Below are positions 61,561-64,000 of a stretch of DNA of 64,000 nt, piece after piece. The notes beneath the pieces are model-generated. The model saw nothing but the letters and a program-made list of their open reading frames with translations. It ran no database searches and was not told where the DNA came from. Numbering within the stretch: position 1 is the stretch's first letter; the number at the start of each line of letters is the position of its first letter. The stretch comes from Trichuris trichiura (taxonomy: Eukaryota; Nematoda; Enoplea; Trichinellida; Trichuridae): positions 7,599,184 to 7,663,183 of the forward strand of contig JBAJFE010000026.1 in NCBI GenBank assembly GCA_037903355.1. The letters are read 5' to 3'. The position numbers were made by a program, and so were the translations under genes.

Positions 61561-64000
61561 CTATTCAGTAGAAGAAAGGTTATAACGTACCTACCTACAA
61601 AGCAAGCAGTTTCGTCAAAGCCCTTTCAGACATTGCGTTATCCAACCACTTCAAAGTCCACTGACATTTGAGTATTAGTCCGCGGCCATCGGTTAAGCAA
61701 TGAATACATTCAACAGAACAAACGAAGCTCCAATGTCCTTGGCAGGAAGAACAAATTGCGCTCTCAGTTTCAAGAAGAAATGCATTGCCAACGATGACCA
61801 CGCGCATATGAGACAAAGAATTCCAAAGCATTTCTATGTTCGTGCAAAAATGGCTTTGCGAAAGCGACACGATTGCAAGCCAGCTGCTATTCGTAACCAT
61901 AGAAGTCCAAGATAGTAAAAAAAGTGTATGTTGTCGTACAAAACTTTGCACATCCCACATAACAGTCAACACACCTTGGATCAAAAATCGAACGACGCGA
62001 GGAAACGCGGCGAAATAGCCAAACCAATGCACAGCAATCACATTCTTGCCTCTAACTCAATCACTGTTTGAAGAGCAGAGAAGCCTATTGAACAGGGTGA
62101 ACGCAAGATGAACGCTTGAATTTGGGCCAGCTCAGGAACGGACACTTTAAATGTTAGTAAAGCGTTTCCACCTCAGCAAATCAGAAACATCTGAGCTACT
62201 GATCTCCAAATGAGCTTCAATTATCATGAAAGGATAATAACCTTACAACCATCTTTCGCTCTAACGTCCAACGCTGATTACCGCCAAATAATTTCACGAT
62301 GAATAAACCGCACTTCAACCACTGCAGTTAAGAAATGCAAATTACTTTGGTAGTTGAACATCAAGCTTTCACTGGCAACGCAAGGCCAGCAGGTGTAAAT
62401 TTACAGCTTGCATCATTTTGGTTTCCGAGCGTTCATCGAAAAGAAAGATCGACGCATTACCGCTGCCTAACCAAATAACTATTGTCAGAACCGGTTGACC
62501 GGTAGCTGAATGTTTTAAATGTCCGCTGAGAGGAATCATTGGTGCAAGCAACACTTGTGATGAAGTAACTGATTGAAGTGCAGTTGGATAACATCCAATG
62601 ACCTCGTGCGCACGTGAAGTAGCGCTGAATACTTGGCAACGTATGGGCGCTACCTTTGGAGGCCGCTACAAACCATACACAGTCCCATACCGAATGATCA
62701 ATGATCAGTGACCACACCGTAAACAAATGCGTATTGCAACAACAAAGCAAATGAAAACTACTGGCCAGGGGACATTTTCGTAGACTTACCGGCGACGAGA
62801 GCAACTTTGTTCAAGCCTTTATGATGCGTGGAGATATAAAAGCATGTCTACTTCACACATCTGTATAGACAACTTCTGTTTCTTCAGTGAGCGAAGTTTG
62901 ACAGTTTTCCTTCCTTTTCGTCCACAAGTTGTTCTTCGAAGAAACTTATCGGTGCAGGAATTTGCCGTTCCCGCACAGTGTCCCGATAAAGCACAAGTGT
63001 TCGACTCAGAACGCCAAATGCCACGAAGATAAATTTCACTGGAAATCATTGGTTACATGGGATACTTCAATGAAAAAGCTTTTACTGCTTACACAAACTT
63101 CGCAGTGACCGCCTTCCAGCTTGCCGTGCATCCATTGTTGATAGTCTCATGCAGTATCCCACACGCAATTCCAAATCATTGCAAATTCATATGAAAATAA
63201 GCGCTGTTACATGACGCTGCAAACGATGAACGATAACAGGAACGCATGGACATTAGTCGTGTGTTCAAACATCGGCCAAGTTGAAATACAAATTTCCTAT
63301 GCATACTGCCCTCCGCACACTAATAGAAACACTTGATTCTTTGCCATATGCTCCATAAATGCAGCAAACTAAACAATAGTTGAACATTATCGTAAAAGTG
63401 CATCAGGAGGACTTCCACGATGTTCTACACAGAACAAAAGCACAAACGATGAACAACTTCATCAAAACACAACAGGGTCGAGAAGAGCTACTTCCACTTC
63501 TGCTATTTAGCTTCTGTTTTAAGCACACACCATCGTTCCTTCAGCAATATTTTGGCCATTTCGTTTAGTTGACTTTGGGAGAGTTGAGATACAGTAACAA
63601 GGACGATCAATTTCTTGCGATGATTAGAAAAGGTCAAATCTCACAAAGTTCCGTTTTTCTTCAACAGCACAAACGGGTCTACTCTGCACTTCAAGCAACT
63701 TTGGCAGTGGAACAGAGCGACTCGCTCAGGATATGGCGTTTCAAGAAAGGGTGCATTTACATCCCTGAAGGACTCTGACGTAGAGAGTTTGGTACACCTG
63801 GAAACTTCGCGACTCGCCTAACCATTGTTCCCATGGAGAGTAAAAGAGAATCTTCAATAGTACTGCACATGTTCAAGACCACGCAGCATAGTCGACGATG
63901 TCAACAAACAGTACATACAAGCGACGTTAAGAGACACTGCAGTCGACAAAACTTCAGAGAAGAAACGTCCATCAGTGATATACAGGGAACAAACACCAAT

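Larger units (their letters stand above)
57380..63880. repeat. Inverted copies of the 5-6 kb unit (right arm of large palindrome)
   Basis: In reverse complement, 58250-59365 follows 46790-47900 (for example tgctggtcggtcagg and cacgttggtgacc), and 63050-63880 follows 48670-49490 (for example cttgaacatgtgcagtactattgaag). 62350-62400 follows 50160-50210. So the block 48.7-53.3 kb and this one form an imperfect inverted repeat around 55.7-56.3 kb. Confidence 0.7.

Noticed and set aside
1..64000. tRNA, rRNA or CRISPR features
   Set aside because: No cloverleaf with a GGTTCRA arm, no rRNA-like stretch and no short spaced repeats of CRISPR type were seen.

Overview
Eukaryotic nuclear DNA, most likely from a clade I (Trichuris-like) nematode. 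This is inferred from genes split by many short introns of about 46-63 nt, two secreted DNase II-family genes (a family known to be expanded in Trichinella and Trichuris), a nematode-style single-exon chemoreceptor-like GPCR, and pogo-type DNA transposons. I saw no bacterial operons, rRNA, tRNA or CRISPR. Exon-intron structures were built by hand from splice sites, phase and protein similarity recalled from family knowledge. No search was run.

Layout. 0-2.4 kb: two minus-strand housekeeping genes, head to tail, TMEM50 then ALKBH7 (its 3' end not found). 3.5-7.4 kb: a probable plus-strand gene for a small single-pass membrane protein with a PPSY motif. 8.8-9.3 kb: a minus-strand orphan ORF. 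13.1-15.3 kb: a complete ten-exon gene for the nuclear pore membrane nucleoporin NDC1, followed tail to tail by a basic minus-strand exon that may be a mitochondrial ribosomal protein. 20.6-21.5 kb: an intronless seven-transmembrane receptor. 23.3-24.6 and 31.6-32.9 kb: two paralogous six-exon DNase II-like genes on the minus strand, each with a signal peptide and a TATA box about 40 nt before the ATG. Both have lost the C-terminal His-x-Lys pair used by the human enzyme. The DNA between them is mostly empty but holds a hairpin MITE.

35-40 kb is a graveyard: a transposon end, an orphan ORF, a broken coding stretch, a long AT dinucleotide tract, a frameshifted ubiquitin-specific-protease fragment and a diverged tandem array with a period near 222 bp.

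41-64 kb has no ordinary gene. It is built from diverged copies of a 5-6 kb unit, three direct and at least one inverted, so that 48.7-53.3 kb and 57.4-63.9 kb form arms of a large imperfect palindrome. The centre of the palindrome (53.4-57.0 kb) holds three damaged pogo-type transposon copies in divergent orientation. A module within the unit keeps a recognisable reading frame in several copies and may be the relic of an undescribed repeated gene or element.

The genes do not form one pathway. They are a housekeeping set (oxygenase, membrane protein, nucleoporin) next to parasite-type secreted and sensory genes and then a repeat-rich, possibly heterochromatic, block.
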